Below are positions 9,327-21,345 of a stretch of 64,000 nucleotides of DNA, in pieces (position 1 is the stretch's first letter; the number at the start of each line of letters is the position of its first letter). The DNA is from Yanghanlia caeni. Lineage in GTDB: Bacteria > Pseudomonadota > Gammaproteobacteria > Burkholderiales > Burkholderiaceae_B. The stretch lies in NCBI GenBank assembly GCA_030733815.1, contig JAUZQE010000004.1, positions 62,001 through 126,000 on the forward strand, in the 5' to 3' direction. The notes beneath the pieces were generated by a model. It saw nothing but the letters and a program-made list of their open reading frames with translations. It did not search any database and was not told the origin of the DNA. The translations under genes and the position numbers were made by a program.

Positions 9327-11890
9327 GTCATGGTCTCCATGCGATTCACGAGGTCGTTCGACAAACCGAGGTTTCGGTCGTAGAACGCCTCGTCCAGGCA
9401 ATATATGCCACTGCTTCCCAGCACTGAAACTGCACGTTTTGACATCAGCTGGTTCAATGTCGTGGGGTGCACATTTACCGTGAACTGCTGTGCACGTTGC
9501 AACAACTCGCGTGTGGTATCCAGGTCGCTGGGCCCTGAGTCCGCAGCATCGAACTGGCCGTGCAGATCTTCTATGAGAGCTTTACCTTTTTCGCTGTATG
9601 GAACGATCACCGCTTCGGTGAGTGTATCGATTGCCTTGAAGGCTCGTGCTGCCGACATGTGGGCATGAAGAAGGGGGTAGGGAGGCTGAGCCTTTTGCTG
9701 CCGCGAGTAGTTTTGCCGCGCGGTGTCTTGAGTGGAAAGAAGCTCCAGCAATGTGGCGCCATAAAACTTTTCCTTGCTCAAGGAGTAGCTCATTTCTTCC
9801 TTTCGTTGAAAGAAATAGTGCTCGTAATACTCCTGCATGGTGCGCCTGCCAAGAATGTTGTCGTCATAGCTCGCCGGGTCGCGCTTGTAGCGATCCAGAA
9901 TAAGCTGGGCCTGTTCGCGCCCCTTTGCTATGTCGGGCAGCATGTCCAGATTTTCGTTTTCTGGATTGACGACATATACGTGGCCGGGTCGAGGGCCACC
10001 ATGACGGTTGCAGCGTCCGGCCGCCTGGGCGATGGAGTCCAGGCCAGCGAGAAAGCGAATTACCACCCGAAAATCGACGTCGACGCCGGCTTCGATCAGT
10101 TGGGTACTGATGCAGAGAACGCGCCGGCGGGGGGTCTTCAATCGATCGATGACTTTTTTCAGGACGGCCTTGCGGTGTGCGGCGCACATATCGGTACTTA
10201 GGTGAAATACGTCATCGGTATCGATTTGCGAGCTTGCCAACTGATACAGCCGCCGAGCCGCCTTCTTGGTATTGACGATGACAAGGCAGCTGCCTTCTTC
10301 TTGCAGCGCCTTAATCGCCAAATCCGCTAGCTCGGCATCACTCCACCCACCTCCCTTGCGTTCGTCGTGGACCTCGACTCTTTTCATCGCTTTGAAGAGG
10401 GCGTCCGCATCGGGCATCAGCTCAGCGTCTGGTGCGAGCATCAGGGCGCCTTTTTCGGCACTCACTCGATGCAGGAGTGGCTGTGTCGCGGTGCACAGCA
10501 CGGCGCTGCTGTTGCCTTCCTGCACGAGGAAATTGAGTGCCTGGTTGAACACGTGCAGACAGCGCAGGGGCACGGTCTGGATCTCGTCGAACACTAGTAC
10601 CGAGTTGGCCAACTGGTGCATGCGCCGTACGCCGCGAGTGCCGGAGCCGAATAGTGCTTCCAGGAACTGAACCATGGTGGTGTAGACGATGGGGGCGTCC
10701 CAGTCGTCGCAGAGCAGCTTGTCTGCATAGGTTTGCTGTTCTGCGCCAAGATTGCTGTGATGCTCGAGAACGATTCGGCGAGCATTGCCCGGCGGCGTTG
10801 CGGTTTCCATCACCTTGCGGACCACTTGGGCATTCTGGTCGATGATGGACGTGTAGGGGATGATGTAGATAATGCGGTCTAGTCGGTGATGCGCGGCATG
10901 GTGCAAGGCGAATCTGAGGCTGGCGAGTGTCTTGCCACCCCCGGTGGGCACGCTCAGCGTGTAGATGCCGGTCGGACGGCGGGCTGCATTGCGGCAGGCG
11001 TCGGAAATTTCGTGTCGTCGAACATCGATGGCATGCCGCGTGGGCATGGAGACCAGGTGAGCCTCCAGTCGGTCGATCAATTCGTTCCAGTAATGATAGC
11101 GACCGCCTTGCCTGAAGCGGATTCCGGTCGGGTTGGTGAAATGGACCGTATCGATGCGGTCGCCCGCGATCAGGCAGCTGAACGTGAAGCGGATCGCCAA
11201 TCCCAATTGCATGTGCGAAAACGGCGTTCCGGTCAGTTTCTGGGTTCGTGCCCGCTGGCGAATGCGATCAATGAGTTGAGTCACTTCCTCGAGCAGGCAA
11301 GGCGAGTCCAGAAGTCGGCGAATGCGATCCATCACATCAGGGTCCGCTCGCTGTTCTGCCTCGGCTACGTGAGTGGATGATTCTGGTTTCTCGATACGTT
11401 CCGTAAAGCGGTCATGGCCGTCGGGGGTAATACAGTCGATCAGGCCGGAATGATGCGATGCAACGCAAAGGGCCACCCATTGACCGACCAGCTGTGAAAC
11501 GCCTCTGCGGGGTGCCAGCGTGCGCCATGCCACCTGTGCCCCGGCGGAAGAATGGTCGATATGGCCTTTCTTGCTGCGTGCATCGACATACTCGTCTGCG
11601 TCCGGGTCAAGGTAATTCACGGCGGAGAGCAGGTAGTTTTGGAAGGCGCTGCTGTACTTGCCGAGGTCGTGTAACAGGCCCATCAGTTCGCCGAGGTTCT
11701 GCAGCCCGATCTTGCGGGCGAAACGGCGCGTCAGTATGCCGGTGCCACGTAAGTGGCTGCGTAGCTCGTGCCAGCGCTGATCGAGTTCGCGGTAGTGCGC
11801 AACGGCGCATCGTCCGGGGTTCGGGCCAGTGGCAGCAGCTTCTCCGGGTGGGGAACTGATCAGCGAACGCGGGGCAGCTGGTTTGTACAT
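9320..11890 (-). CDS. cas3: CRISPR-associated helicase/nuclease Cas3 (HD-DEAD fusion)
   Basis: An 856-residue Cas3 that unwinds and degrades target DNA after Cascade recruits it. The N-terminal HD nuclease domain shows [15 protein letters not shown] (HD near residues 74-75) and ASHHSGLID. The SF2 helicase part shows Walker [15 protein letters not shown] (roughly residue 310), Walker [12 protein letters not shown], and the later [10 protein letters not shown] motif VI. I chose the ATG at 11890; an in-frame GTG at 11935 is possible, but it directly follows an A/T-rich -10-like sequence and would more likely be at or before the transcript start. Neither start has a clear ribosome binding site. 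First gene of the cas operon. Confidence 0.93.
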   Translation of the reverse strand: MYKPAAPRSLISSPPGEAAATGPNPGRCAVAHYRELDQRWHELRSHLRGTGILTRRFARKIGLQNLGELMGLLHDLGKYSSAFQNYLLSAVNYLDPDADEYVDARSKKGHIDHSSAGAQVAWRTLAPRRGVSQLVGQWVALCVASHHSGLIDCITPDGHDRFTERIEKPESSTHVAEAEQRADPDVMDRIRRLLDSPCLLEEVTQLIDRIRQRARTQKLTGTPFSHMQLGLAIRFTFSCLIAGDRIDTVHFTNPTGIRFRQGGRYHYWNELIDRLEAHLVSMPTRHAIDVRRHEISDACRNAARRPTGIYTLSVPTGGGKTLASLRFALHHAAHHRLDRIIYIIPYTSIIDQNAQVVRKVMETATPPGNARRIVLEHHSNLGAEQQTYADKLLCDDWDAPIVYTTMVQFLEALFGSGTRGVRRMHQLANSVLVFDEIQTVPLRCLHVFNQALNFLVQEGNSSAVLCTATQPLLHRVSAEKGALMLAPDAELMPDADALFKAMKRVEVHDERKGGGWSDAELADLAIKALQEEGSCLVIVNTKKAARRLYQLASSQIDTDDVFHLSTDMCAAHRKAVLKKVIDRLKTPRRRVLCISTQLIEAGVDVDFRVVIRFLAGLDSIAQAAGRCNRHGGPRPGHVYVVNPENENLDMLPDIAKGREQAQLILDRYKRDPASYDDNILGRRTMQEYYEHYFFQRKEEMSYSLSKEKFYGATLLELLSTQDTARQNYSRQQKAQPPYPLLHAHMSAARAFKAIDTLTEAVIVPYSEKGKALIEDLHGQFDAADSGPSDLDTTRELLQRAQQFTVNVHPTTLNQLMSKRAVSVLGSSGIYCLDEAFYDRNLGLSNDLVNRMETMTW

Positions 11891-12092
11891 GGCATTCGTC
11901 AGGACTGGAGTACCAAGTTCGGCTGAGCCTACCACATTATTAAACTTTTGTTACTTATTTTGAGGTGTTATGCCCCCTTATCGTTCAGCACTGATGGGGT
12001 CCCCAAAGCCCCCCCCAACCATATTGCCATTCGCGTATGCGCGAACGCGCGATTTGGGCCGTCACCAGTAATTTCGGCCGGGGTTGCCGCAT
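11891..12092 (-). promoter_or_regulatory. Spacer between cas3 and glnE with the probable cas promoter
   Basis: About 200 bp with no gene. An A/T-rich block at 11936-11970 stands out from the surrounding G+C-rich sequence; read on the minus strand it gives TAATAAT at 11942-11936, a plausible -10 element about 45 nt upstream of the cas3 ATG, but with no good -35. The remainder holds runs of C (11998-12018) and a short TTCGCG/CGCGAA inverted repeat near 12030-12055, possibly part of the glnE transcript end. No rho-independent terminator with a T tract is visible for glnE. Confidence 0.35.
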
Positions 12093-14861
12093 TCAGTCGC
12101 CAATGACCATCTGCCACAGATCGCGCACAGCCGCACGTTCCACTTGCAGCTGGTCGCTCGGCACGCGGGCCTTCTCGGCACCTTGCAGGCGCAGGGCATG
12201 CTGGCGACGCCGCAGCACGCGGTAGGCGTCGGCTACCTGAGCCGCCAGGGCGGCGGGAATCAGGCCGGCGTCGGCGGCGATCCCGAGCAATGCAATATTG
12301 CCCAGGTTCTCGAGCAGCCTTGGGTGTTGGCGTGAGTGCAGCAGCACCAGGTACTGCGTAATGAACTCGATATCGACCATGCCACCGGCGTCATGCTTGA
12401 TATCGAAGTCGCCGCTGTGATTCGGGTGGCCGCTGCGTATCTTGGCCCGCATTTCCCGTACGGCTGCGGCCAGCTCATTCGCCTCGCGATCACGCAGCAG
12501 GATTTCGCGGCGGATTTCCTCAAAGCGTTCGCCCAGCTCAGTATCACCCGCGCAGAAGCGGGCCCGAGTGAGGGCCTGATGTTCCCAGATCCAGGCGTGT
12601 TCGCGCTGGTATCGTGCGAAACCATCGAATGAGACGGCGATCAGGCCGGCGTCGCCATCGGGGCGCAGGCGCAGGTCGATTTCGTAAAGTCGCCCCGAAG
12701 AGGTCATGGTCGACAGCCACGACACCATGCGCCGTCCGAGCTTCACGTAGCGTTCGACGGCCGTATCGTCGGGGTCGTCGTACAGAAAAACCAGATCGAG
12801 GTCGGAGGCATAGCCGATCTCCTTGCCACCGAGCTTGCCGTAGGCGATGACGGCGAAACGTGGCGGCTCCGGCGGCTGCGCGCTGCCGCGGGGCTGCACC
12901 AGCGGCCAGGTGCGACGTATCGTTTCTTCCAGCAGCAGGTCGGCCAACGCCGATAGATGGTCGGCCAGCGCCTCGACGGAAAGACGGCCTTCCAGATCTT
13001 GCGCCAGCAGTTGAAAGCTCACCTGGTGCTGCACGTCGCGCATGAGGTTCATTTGCTTTTCTACGTCGGGCGAGCCGTCGGGCAGTACGCTGGCATCGAG
13101 CTCGCGCGCGAGCTGCACTGCGATCTGCTCCAGATCGGGTGCTTCCATCAGCGAGTGCCACTCGATCAGGCTGTCGAGCAGCACGGGGTAACGGTTCAGG
13201 TATTGTGCTGCCCAGGGGCTCGCGCTCACGATACGCGTTATGCGGGCGAGCGTTTCGGGGTATTCGGCCAGCAGTGCCAGGTAGGCACTGCGTTGGGCGA
13301 TGTGTTCCACCAGTTCGCATAGGCGTATGGCGGTTGTCGCGGGGTTGTCGGTTTGCGTCGCTGCGTTCAGCAGTGCCGGCAGCAGACGATCGAGCCGTTT
13401 GCGGCTTACATTGGGAAGACTGCGAATGCGATGCCCCGCGAGCATGGCATCGATGCGCCGCCAGACCGTGTCGGCATCGTCGCCCAGGCGGGCGCGCACC
13501 TCGTCGCTCATGGGTTCGGCATCGTTGTCGGGTTGCGCGGTTTCGGGTGCGTGCGGCGCCGGTGTCGAGACCCCCGCAATGCGAAACGCGTCGTGGAATG
13601 CATCGGCCACATGATGCCGGTGGGTACGAAGAGCGTCTTCGAACTCACCCGGGGCCATGCCCATGGCGCGTGCCAGCGCGTGGCAGCGGTCGGCTTCGCG
13701 CGGCAGCAGATGGGTCTGTTCGTCTTCGCGGTACTGCAGCATGTGCTCAACGCGACGCAGAAACACATAGGCGGCCTCGAGCCGGTCGGCCACTTCGTCA
13801 TCGATCACGCCCGAGGCCCGTTGGGCCCGCAGGGCGGCCAGCATGCCGGCCCGTTGTAGCGAGGGCAGGCGCCCGCCCCGAATCAGCTGGGTGAGCTGCA
13901 CCACGAACTCGATCTCGCGAATGCCGCCGTCGCCCAGTTTGATGTTATGCGTGGCATCAACCCCGGTACGCGCCAGCGCGCGCCGCTGCCAGTCCTGGCG
14001 TATGCGTTCGCGCAGTTCGCGCAACGACGACAACGCGTCGAAATCAAAGTACTTGCGATATACGAAGGGCGTGCGCAGCGCCTCGAAGTGCTGCCAGTCG
14101 CCACTGGGCATACTGCCTTCGAATGCGCGCACACGCAGGTTGCGTGCCTTGATCCAGGCATATCGTTCCCATTCCCGGCCCTGAACCACCAGGTAATTTT
14201 CGAGGGCGGCCAGGCTCCAGGCAAGCGGCCCCGAATCACCGTCGGGTCGCAGACGCAAATCGGTGCGGAAGACCTGCCCGTCGGCGTCGATCTCTGAAAG
14301 AATCGGCATCATGCGCTGCGTGACGCGCGCATAGAACTCGAAGTGGCTGAGCGGCCGGCGCCCCTTGGTTTCACCCTCATCGCCGTACAGCATGATGAGA
14401 TCGATGTCTGACGAAACGTTCAGTTCGCGCCCGCCCAGTTTGCCCATGCCCAGAATCAGCATTTCCTGGGGCACACCGGTTTCGGGGTCGAGCGGTGTGC
14501 CGTGTACTGCGGCCAGCTCGGTTGCCACGCTGCGGTAGGCCTGCGTGATGGCCAGATCGGCCAGCTGGGTCATGCCGCTGACCACTTCCTGCAGGGGAGC
14601 TGCCCCGGCAATGTCGCGCGCCATCAGGGTAAAGAACACACGCTCGCGCAGGCGCCGCAAAATCTGGCGCGCTTCGGCAGGTGTCAGTGCCTGTTCGGGC
14701 CGGCCACCCAGCTCGACGAACCACGTCAGCAGCCGCTGGCGATCAAGCGGGTGCTGAATGGCGCCGGCAAGCCATTGACCGAAAGCCGGATGCGCATCCA
14801 CTTTCCGCTGTAAAACCCCGGACCATGCCAGGGCGGGCTCTAATATAATGGGCTGGGTCAT
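12093..14861 (-). CDS. glnE: Bifunctional glutamine synthetase adenylyltransferase/deadenylase
   Basis: A 922-residue GlnE, which adenylylates and deadenylylates glutamine synthetase in response to PII and glutamine. Two nucleotidyltransferase domains are visible: [20 protein letters not shown] (about residue 150, deadenylylase half) and [20 protein letters not shown] (about residue 685, adenylylase half), each with the metal-binding Asp pair. The start at 14861 gives [13 protein letters not shown]; the frame is open to 14945, and an ATG at 14876 is an alternative. Divergent from yhdP, with about 86 bp between starts. Length matches the family. Confidence 0.95.
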   Translation of the reverse strand: MTQPIILEPALAWSGVLQRKVDAHPAFGQWLAGAIQHPLDRQRLLTWFVELGGRPEQALTPAEARQILRRLRERVFFTLMARDIAGAAPLQEVVSGMTQLADLAITQAYRSVATELAAVHGTPLDPETGVPQEMLILGMGKLGGRELNVSSDIDLIMLYGDEGETKGRRPLSHFEFYARVTQRMMPILSEIDADGQVFRTDLRLRPDGDSGPLAWSLAALENYLVVQGREWERYAWIKARNLRVRAFEGSMPSGDWQHFEALRTPFVYRKYFDFDALSSLRELRERIRQDWQRRALARTGVDATHNIKLGDGGIREIEFVVQLTQLIRGGRLPSLQRAGMLAALRAQRASGVIDDEVADRLEAAYVFLRRVEHMLQYREDEQTHLLPREADRCHALARAMGMAPGEFEDALRTHRHHVADAFHDAFRIAGVSTPAPHAPETAQPDNDAEPMSDEVRARLGDDADTVWRRIDAMLAGHRIRSLPNVSRKRLDRLLPALLNAATQTDNPATTAIRLCELVEHIAQRSAYLALLAEYPETLARITRIVSASPWAAQYLNRYPVLLDSLIEWHSLMEAPDLEQIAVQLARELDASVLPDGSPDVEKQMNLMRDVQHQVSFQLLAQDLEGRLSVEALADHLSALADLLLEETIRRTWPLVQPRGSAQPPEPPRFAVIAYGKLGGKEIGYASDLDLVFLYDDPDDTAVERYVKLGRRMVSWLSTMTSSGRLYEIDLRLRPDGDAGLIAVSFDGFARYQREHAWIWEHQALTRARFCAGDTELGERFEEIRREILLRDREANELAAAVREMRAKIRSGHPNHSGDFDIKHDAGGMVDIEFITQYLVLLHSRQHPRLLENLGNIALLGIAADAGLIPAALAAQVADAYRVLRRRQHALRLQGAEKARVPSDQLQVERAAVRDLWQMVIGD

Positions 14862-14947
14862 ATTCAAGGAAACCATCGGACGCGGCGGCGCGAGGTTCAC
14901 AAGATACTGCAAACCACCCGTGCCGGCGAGCCTGTCAAAGACCAAAC

Positions 14948-17900
14948 GTGCAGACTTTACACCGCCTGTCGAAATGGCTGGGTTTCCTGGCGCTTGCCGG
15001 TTATGTCGTGGTGGCGGTGGCGTTTGCCGCCCTGCGCTACTGGGTGGTGCCCAACATCGACCGCTGGCGCGAACCCCTGCAGCGCGAACTGTCGGCGCTG
15101 CTCGAAGATCCGGTCGAACTCGGCCAAGTGCGCGCCGACATGAGCTGGAGCGGTCTGCGCCTCAGGCTCGGCGATACCCGGGTGCGCGACGACCAGGGGC
15201 GGCTGCTGATTCGCATTCCTTCACTCGATCTCGTTCTGGCATGGCGCGATTTGCTGGGTGGCAACGCGCGATTGCTCAATCTGCGTGCCGAGGGGGTCGA
15301 CGTCGCCCTGCAGCGCGACGCACAGAACAACGTGACGCTGCTGGGTTACGCCATCGAGGGCGACGATGAAGGTGACGACGACGATGCGGTCACCGACATT
15401 GAATCGGTGTACTGGCTGTCGCGGCAGGGTGACATACAGCTCACCAACGCCCGCATTCGCTGGATCGACGAGGCGCGCAACGCGCCGCCGCTGATCTTTG
15501 AAGACGTGACGCTGGCCATGGGCGCGCGCGATGACGATCTGGTGTTCACCATGACGGCACGCCCGCCGGCCGAACTGGGCCGCTCGTTCGCCATGCAGGG
15601 CCGTCTGCATATTCCGGAAGATGTGCGCCCGCAACGGGTGCAGGGCAAGCTTAGCGGGCGCTTTCATGTGCACGTGCAGGGCATGCGGCCTGCGAGCTGG
15701 CAGCCCTGGCTCGACGTGCACAGCGCGCTGCGTGAAGGTGAGGTCAGCTGGCGTGGCTGGCAGGAAATGGTCGACGGCAGCGCGGGGCACCATGTCTCGG
15801 AAATACGGGTGTCAGACGGGCGCTGGCACATGCAGGGTGCGGCGGAAGTTTCGGTGGAGACCCTGCGTTTGTTCGTACAGGGGCCCTGGCAATCCATACA
15901 GAATTTTTGGTCGGAAGAGGCCGCGCCCGCCACGCAGAGCGCCGATGCATCTCTGCGCGTGGCATTCGAGACACATGGCCTGCAGGTGGATGTTCCCGAT
16001 GTGCTGACGGCGCCCCTGCGATTCGACGCCATTGCGTTGTCGGCAGGCCTCACGCATGCGCCGGATACGGGTTTGCGCGTGGGCGTTGATCGTCTGCAAC
16101 TGCGCAACCCCGACATGGATCTCGACGTGCAGGGCTCATGGCAGCAAGAGGGGGCCGGTGATCTGGGGCTCGTTGACCTGCACGGGCGCTTCTTGCGGGC
16201 CGAGTTTTCGGCAATCGAGCGGTATTTGCCGCGGGTGGTCGATGACGATGCGCGCGCCTGGATGCGCAACGGGCTTCTGGCAGGGCGCCTGGTCGACGGG
16301 CCGGTGCGACTGGCTGGCGATCTGGCGTATTTTCCGTTCGGTGAACACCCCGACAAGGGCGATTTCGAAGTCGGTGGCGCGGTTGAAGGCGTCGTCATCG
16401 ACTATGCACCGGCGGCGCTGGTGGGCGAACCCGGCTGGCCCCGCATCGAAAATCTGCATGGGCACGCCAGTCTTCATCGCGTGGAACTGCGGGTACGGGG
16501 CGACACCATGCAAATGCGGCCCGAGGGCAAGCCCGTCGATTTCACGGGGGTTGAGGCGCGCATCAACAATATCGAGGAAGATTCCGTGCTCGAGGTGTCC
16601 GGCACGGGCCGCGCACCGGCTGCAACGGTGCTCACGTTCCTGCGGGCGTCGCCTGTCGGCGCGTCGCTCGATAACGCGTTCGTTCAGGCCCAAGGCGAAG
16701 GCAACTGGCAGGTGCCGCTTTCCCTGCACATTCCCCTGACCGGCACACAGCCCATTCGCGTGGCGGGCGCACTCGAGGTGAAGGATGCTTCGCTCAGCTT
16801 GGCCGACACCTTGCCCACGCTATCGAACCTGAGCGGGCGCATCGAATTCACCGAATCACTCTTGAAGGCTCACGACCTGAAGGGCCGGCTGCTGGGCGAC
16901 GTGGTCAGTATCTCCGGCGGGATCGGTAAGGGTGAAAAGGGTCTCGTCTTCGAAGGGCGGCTCACGTCTGAGGCGTTGGCTGATGTGTTGGGCGAACGAT
17001 TCAAGCCCCTTCTTGACGGGGCCACACCGTATCGCTTCGCCATTCAGCGCTCGCCGGAAGGCGCGTATGACCTGCGGCTCGATGCTTCGCTCGAAGGACT
17101 GGCCATCGACGCCCCCGCGCCGCTGGGCAAGGGCGCTGCCGCCCGCCGCCCGTTGCAGGTGCGCTGGGTGGATCGCAGAAAAGGCGACGCGTCGCTCGAC
17201 ATTTCGCTCGCCGCGGGCATGCAGGCCCGCTTCCTGCACCGCGAAGGCGCAAAGGGGCCGTTTTTCCACTCTGGCGCCATCAATTTGAACGGCTCGGCCA
17301 AAACGGATCAACCGGGCCTGGCGATCGATGTCACCACACCTCATATCGATCTGGACGCGTGGCGTGAGTTCACCGATGGGTTCGGGCAAGCAGAGTCTGG
17401 CGCACCCGCGCTGCCGCCCTTGCGCAGTCTGCGCATGCAGGCGCAATCTGCAACCCTGCTGGGTACGCAGCTCGATGAGATGACGTTCACCGTGGGTCGC
17501 GCCGAAGGTGGACGCTGGCGGGTCGACGTCAGCTCGACGCAGACGGCCGGCACGCTGTTCTGGCGCGAGCGTGACGGCACGATTCAAGGCGATGTCGATG
17601 CCAAGTTCGAGCGGCTTGCCCTGGGTGCGGAGCACTCGAAGGAAGACGCTGCAGGCAGCAAGGCGGTGGCGCAGTCTCCGACGCTTGCCGAACTGCAGCG
17701 CGAAATCGATTTCCCCGCGATACGGCTGCAGGTCGACCGTCTGCGGCTTTATGGGCGTGATGTCGGCTCGCTGTCGGTGGTGGGCGTGAACGAGACCCAT
17801 GGCCGCCACTGGACCCTGCAGGAGCTCAAACTGGCTTCGCCGCACGGGGTGCTGCATGGCAACGGTGCGTGGCGCCTGGAAGGCGAGCAGCGCGGACTGA

Positions 17901-18562
17901 CGGTTCAGGCGCAGGCCGAATTCCACGATCTGGGTGCGTGGCTCGATATGGCGGGTTTCACCGATCTGATGGGCGATGGCAAAGGTCGGGTGAAGGGCCG
18001 CATCGAGTGGCGCGACGTTCCCTGGCAGTTTGATCGCGCACGCCTGAATGGCGAGTTGTCCGTCGACCTGGCCGATGGGCGCTTCATTACTCTGGGCTCG
18101 CGCTCGGCGCGGCTGCTGGAGCTGCTGTCACTGCAATCGGTGAAGCGGTTCGCCACGCTTGACTGGAAACCGGGTGGTCTGCTCAAGCAAGGGTTCCCGT
18201 TCGATAGCGTGCAGGGTCGCATCACGATGCACGACGGCATCCTTCATAGTGAGAACTACCGCGTCACGGGCCCGGTGGCGACGATCATGATTGCGGGAGA
18301 CGTGGACCTGCCGCGCGAGATGCTCGACCTGTACGCGATCGTGATTCCAAATTTCGATGTCAGCGGAGCGGCGATCGCGGCAGGTCTGGCGGTGAATCCG
18401 GTCGTGGGTCTGGGAGCGTTTCTTACACAGTGGCTGCTCAAGGCGCCGCTGGGCAAGGCGATGGCGGTGGAATACCGGGTGAAGGGTGCGTTCGATGCAC
18501 CTGAGGTCGACGAGATTTCGACGCGTGGTGGGGGAGAAGCCGGCTCGGCTACGCAGCCGTGA
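14948..18562 (+). CDS. yhdP: YhdP-family AsmA-like lipid transport protein
   Basis: A 1204-residue protein starting with GTG at 14948. One N-terminal membrane anchor (roughly residues 9-30, [23 protein letters not shown]) is followed by a very long beta-rich periplasmic region and a C-terminal conserved block ([20 protein letters not shown]...[21 protein letters not shown]). This matches the YhdP family of inner-membrane-anchored bridge proteins, which in E. coli helps move phospholipids to the outer membrane. Full length for the family. A perfect TATAAT at 14844-14849, inside the 5' end of glnE, could be the -10 element for this gene, but its -35 is poor. The start has no obvious ribosome binding site. 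Confidence 0.88.
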   Translation: MQTLHRLSKWLGFLALAGYVVVAVAFAALRYWVVPNIDRWREPLQRELSALLEDPVELGQVRADMSWSGLRLRLGDTRVRDDQGRLLIRIPSLDLVLAWRDLLGGNARLLNLRAEGVDVALQRDAQNNVTLLGYAIEGDDEGDDDDAVTDIESVYWLSRQGDIQLTNARIRWIDEARNAPPLIFEDVTLAMGARDDDLVFTMTARPPAELGRSFAMQGRLHIPEDVRPQRVQGKLSGRFHVHVQGMRPASWQPWLDVHSALREGEVSWRGWQEMVDGSAGHHVSEIRVSDGRWHMQGAAEVSVETLRLFVQGPWQSIQNFWSEEAAPATQSADASLRVAFETHGLQVDVPDVLTAPLRFDAIALSAGLTHAPDTGLRVGVDRLQLRNPDMDLDVQGSWQQEGAGDLGLVDLHGRFLRAEFSAIERYLPRVVDDDARAWMRNGLLAGRLVDGPVRLAGDLAYFPFGEHPDKGDFEVGGAVEGVVIDYAPAALVGEPGWPRIENLHGHASLHRVELRVRGDTMQMRPEGKPVDFTGVEARINNIEEDSVLEVSGTGRAPAATVLTFLRASPVGASLDNAFVQAQGEGNWQVPLSLHIPLTGTQPIRVAGALEVKDASLSLADTLPTLSNLSGRIEFTESLLKAHDLKGRLLGDVVSISGGIGKGEKGLVFEGRLTSEALADVLGERFKPLLDGATPYRFAIQRSPEGAYDLRLDASLEGLAIDAPAPLGKGAAARRPLQVRWVDRRKGDASLDISLAAGMQARFLHREGAKGPFFHSGAINLNGSAKTDQPGLAIDVTTPHIDLDAWREFTDGFGQAESGAPALPPLRSLRMQAQSATLLGTQLDEMTFTVGRAEGGRWRVDVSSTQTAGTLFWRERDGTIQGDVDAKFERLALGAEHSKEDAAGSKAVAQSPTLAELQREIDFPAIRLQVDRLRLYGRDVGSLSVVGVNETHGRHWTLQELKLASPHGVLHGNGAWRLEGEQRGLTVQAQAEFHDLGAWLDMAGFTDLMGDGKGRVKGRIEWRDVPWQFDRARLNGELSVDLADGRFITLGSRSARLLELLSLQSVKRFATLDWKPGGLLKQGFPFDSVQGRITMHDGILHSENYRVTGPVATIMIAGDVDLPREMLDLYAIVIPNFDVSGAAIAAGLAVNPVVGLGAFLTQWLLKAPLGKAMAVEYRVKGAFDAPEVDEISTRGGGEAGSATQP

Positions 18563-18601
18563 GTCGGTGAGGATGAGACAGCGCACCAAAGCGTTTGCGC
18601 G

Positions 18602-18647
18602 GGGAAAAGGGAACCCTGCCGGGCCCCTGTTTCCTTTACGGGCAGGG
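18602..18647 (-). terminator. Probable terminator after gdhA in a convergent gap
   Basis: Read on the minus strand after the gdhA stop, CCCTGCC (18647-18641) can pair with GGCAGGG (18620-18614), followed by TTCCCTTTTCCCC. A second, overlapping pairing (AAAGGGAAC at 18607-18615 with GTTTCCTTT at 18629-18637) is possible. The site lies between the ends of yhdP and gdhA, so it may serve both strands. The loop is long, so the call is moderate. Confidence 0.45.
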
Positions 18648-18648
18648 G

Positions 18649-19989
18649 TCAGTAGATGCCTTGCTGCAGCATCGCGTCGGCCACCTTGACGAAGCCGGCA
18701 ATGTTGGCCCCATCGAGATAGTTCACGACCTTGCCCTTCGAGGCATGGCGCACGCAGTTTTCGTGAATGTCGCGCATGATCGCATGCAGCTTTGCGTCGA
18801 CTTCTTCACGGGTCCAGCACAGGCGCTGTGCGTTCTGACTCATTTCGAGCCCCGACACCGCCACGCCGCCGGCATTGCTTGCCTTGCCCGGAGCATACAG
18901 CACTCCGGCTTCGATGAAGGCACGCGCCGCTTCGATGCGGGTGGGCATGTTGGCACCTTCGGCCACGCAGCGCACACCGTTCCTGATGAGCGTGAGCGCG
19001 TCTTCAAGATCGAGTTCGTTCTGGGTGGCGCACGGCAGGGCGACATCGACCGGAACGTGCCACGGGCGCTTGCCAGGCTCGTACTGCAGCTTGAGCTCTT
19101 TGGCGTAGTCTTCGACGCGGCCGCGATCGGTGTTCTTGATGCGGCACAGCACGGCCAGTTTTTCGGGGGTGAAGCCGGCGGGGTCGACCACACAGCCCTG
19201 GGAGTCGGAAACCGTGACCACGCGCGCGCCCATGTGCATGCACTTTTCAATGGCGTACTGTGCGACGTTGCCCGACCCGGAGACCGATACCTTCAGACCC
19301 TCGAGCGACTGCTGCGTATGCTTGAGCATCTCTTCGGCGAAATACACGGTGCCGTAACCCGTGGCCTCGGGGCGAATGAGGCTGCCGCCGAATGTGAGGC
19401 CCTTGCCCGTGAAGACGCTGCTGGCGGAATTCGACAGCTTCTTCATCATGCCGGTCATGTAGCCGACCTCACGCGCGCCCACGCCGATGTCGCCGGCCGG
19501 AACGTCGGTGTCGGGCCCCAGGTGGCGATACAGTTCGAACATCAGCGCCTGGCAGAAGCGCATGACTTCGGCGTCGGACTTGCCCTTGGGGTCGAAGTCG
19601 CAACCGCCCTTGCCACCGCCCATGGGCAGCGTGGTAAGGGCGTTTTTGAAGGTTTGCTCGAAAGCCAGGAATTTGAGGATGGAGAGATTGACTGAGGGGT
19701 GAAAGCGCATGCCGCCCTTGAATGGGCCGATGGCTGAACTGTGCTGGATGCGGAAGCCGCGATTGACGTGAACCTTGCCCTGATCATCGACCCATGTCAC
19801 CCGAAACTGGATCACGCGTTCCGGTTCGACGAGCCGTTCAAGCAGGGCCTGTTCGGCATATTGTGGGTTGCGTTCAAGAAAAGGCCAGAGGCTGGACATC
19901 ACCTCGTGTACGGCCTGCATGAATTCGGGTTGGTGGGGGTCGCGGGCCCGGACCCCCTCAAGAAATTGATCTAGTGTCGGAAGTCCCAT
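18649..19989 (-). CDS. gdhA: NADP-type glutamate dehydrogenase
   Basis: A 446-residue hexameric glutamate dehydrogenase that makes glutamate from 2-oxoglutarate and ammonium. It carries the active-site block LTTLPMGGGKGGCDFDPKGK with the catalytic Lys (roughly residues 120-140) and the Rossmann segment VSVSGSGNVAQYAIEKC (near residue 235). Length and the internal segment VPAGDIGVGAREVGYMTG fit the bacterial NADP-dependent small-subunit class; cofactor choice is inferred from the family. It starts 3 bp after the rho stop on the same strand, so it is probably translated from the rho transcript. A terminator candidate follows. Confidence 0.95.
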   Translation of the reverse strand: MGLPTLDQFLEGVRARDPHQPEFMQAVHEVMSSLWPFLERNPQYAEQALLERLVEPERVIQFRVTWVDDQGKVHVNRGFRIQHSSAIGPFKGGMRFHPSVNLSILKFLAFEQTFKNALTTLPMGGGKGGCDFDPKGKSDAEVMRFCQALMFELYRHLGPDTDVPAGDIGVGAREVGYMTGMMKKLSNSASSVFTGKGLTFGGSLIRPEATGYGTVYFAEEMLKHTQQSLEGLKVSVSGSGNVAQYAIEKCMHMGARVVTVSDSQGCVVDPAGFTPEKLAVLCRIKNTDRGRVEDYAKELKLQYEPGKRPWHVPVDVALPCATQNELDLEDALTLIRNGVRCVAEGANMPTRIEAARAFIEAGVLYAPGKASNAGGVAVSGLEMSQNAQRLCWTREEVDAKLHAIMRDIHENCVRHASKGKVVNYLDGANIAGFVKVADAMLQQGIY

Positions 19990-19992
19990 TCT

Positions 19993-21249
19993 TCACTTCT
20001 TCATCATGTCGAAAAACTCGGCGTTGGTTTTGGTGGCCCGAATCTTGTCCAGGATGAATTCCATCGCTTCGACTTCGTCCATGTCGTGTATGAACTTCCG
20101 CAACACCCAAATTTTTTGTAAAAGTTCGGGCTTGATGAGCAACTCTTCCCGGCGAGTTCCGGACTTGTTCAGGTTGATGGCCGGATAGACGCGTTTTTCG
20201 GCCAGCCGGCGCTCCAGGTGCACCTCGCAGTTGCCGGTGCCCTTGAACTCTTCGTAGATGACTTCGTCCATGCGGCTGCCCGTTTCTACCAGGGCCGTAC
20301 CGATGATGGTGAGCGAGCCGCCTTCTTCCAGATTGCGCGCAGCACCGAAGAAGCGTTTGGGCCGCTGCAGCGCGTTGGCATCGACACCACCCGTGAGTAC
20401 CTTGCCCGAGGCCGGTACCACGGTGTTGTAGGCACGCGCGAGCCGGGTGATCGAGTCGAGCAGAATGACCACGTCTTTCTTGAGCTCGACCAGGCGCTTG
20501 GCCTTTTCGATGACCATTTCAGCCACCTGCACGTGCCGGGTGGCGGGTTCGTCGAAGGTCGAGGCCACGACTTCGCCGCGCACCGTGCGCTGCATTTCAG
20601 TCACTTCTTCGGGCCGCTCGTCGACCAGCAGCACGATCATGACGGCATCGGGGTAATTGGTGGTAATGGCGTGAGCAATGTGCTGCATCATTACCGTCTT
20701 GCCTGACTTGGGGCTTGCCACGATCAGTGCACGCTGCCCCTTGCCCATGGGGGCGAAAATGTCGAGAATGCGCCCCGTGATGTTTTCCTCGCTCTTTATG
20801 TCGCGCTCGAGCTTGAGCACGCGATCGGGATGCAACGGCGTCAGGTTCTCGAACATGATCCGGTGCTTGATCGCTTCCGGCTGCATGCCGTTGACCTTGT
20901 CGACCTTCACCAGAGCAAAATAGCGTTCGCCGTCTTTGGGCGTGCGCACTTCCCCTTCAATGGAGTCGCCGGTGTGCAGGTTGAAGCGGCGGATCTGCGA
21001 CGGCGAGATGTAGATGTCATCGGTGCTCGCCAGATACGACGTTTCCGGCGAACGCAGGAAGCCGAAGCCGTCGGGCAATACTTCGAGCACGCCATCGCCA
21101 AAAATCTGTTCGCCCTGCTTGGCGCGCTTTTTCATGATGGCGAACATGAGCTCCTGCTTGCGCAGCCGGCTGGCGTTGTCAATTTCCAGACTGGCAGCCA
21201 TTTCAAGCAGCTGCGATACGTGCAGTGCCTTTAATTCATTCAGGTGCAT
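19993..21249 (-). CDS. rho: Transcription termination factor Rho
   Basis: A 418-residue Rho, the hexameric RNA-dependent ATPase that ends transcription. The N-terminal domain ([23 protein letters not shown]) leads to the RNA-binding cold-shock-like fold ([16 protein letters not shown]), then Walker [16 protein letters not shown] near residue 178, and the Q and R loop segments ([22 protein letters not shown]). Length is standard. It lies downstream of trxA with 96 bp between and 3 bp upstream of gdhA. Confidence 0.98.
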   Translation of the reverse strand: MHLNELKALHVSQLLEMAASLEIDNASRLRKQELMFAIMKKRAKQGEQIFGDGVLEVLPDGFGFLRSPETSYLASTDDIYISPSQIRRFNLHTGDSIEGEVRTPKDGERYFALVKVDKVNGMQPEAIKHRIMFENLTPLHPDRVLKLERDIKSEENITGRILDIFAPMGKGQRALIVASPKSGKTVMMQHIAHAITTNYPDAVMIVLLVDERPEEVTEMQRTVRGEVVASTFDEPATRHVQVAEMVIEKAKRLVELKKDVVILLDSITRLARAYNTVVPASGKVLTGGVDANALQRPKRFFGAARNLEEGGSLTIIGTALVETGSRMDEVIYEEFKGTGNCEVHLERRLAEKRVYPAINLNKSGTRREELLIKPELLQKIWVLRKFIHDMDEVEAMEFILDKIRATKTNAEFFDMMKK

Positions 21250-21345
21250 GGGTGGTGAAGAGAGAGGGGGTGTTGGATTGTGGTGGGTGGCAAGCCCGGA
21301 AAGGGCTCGCGCGATTCACGGTACCGGGTGTTCCGGCGGATATTC

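Noticed and set aside
11891-11935. GTG at 11935 as the cas3 start
   Set aside because: The extra 15 residues show no similarity and the codon lies next to a probable -10 element; it cannot be fully excluded.
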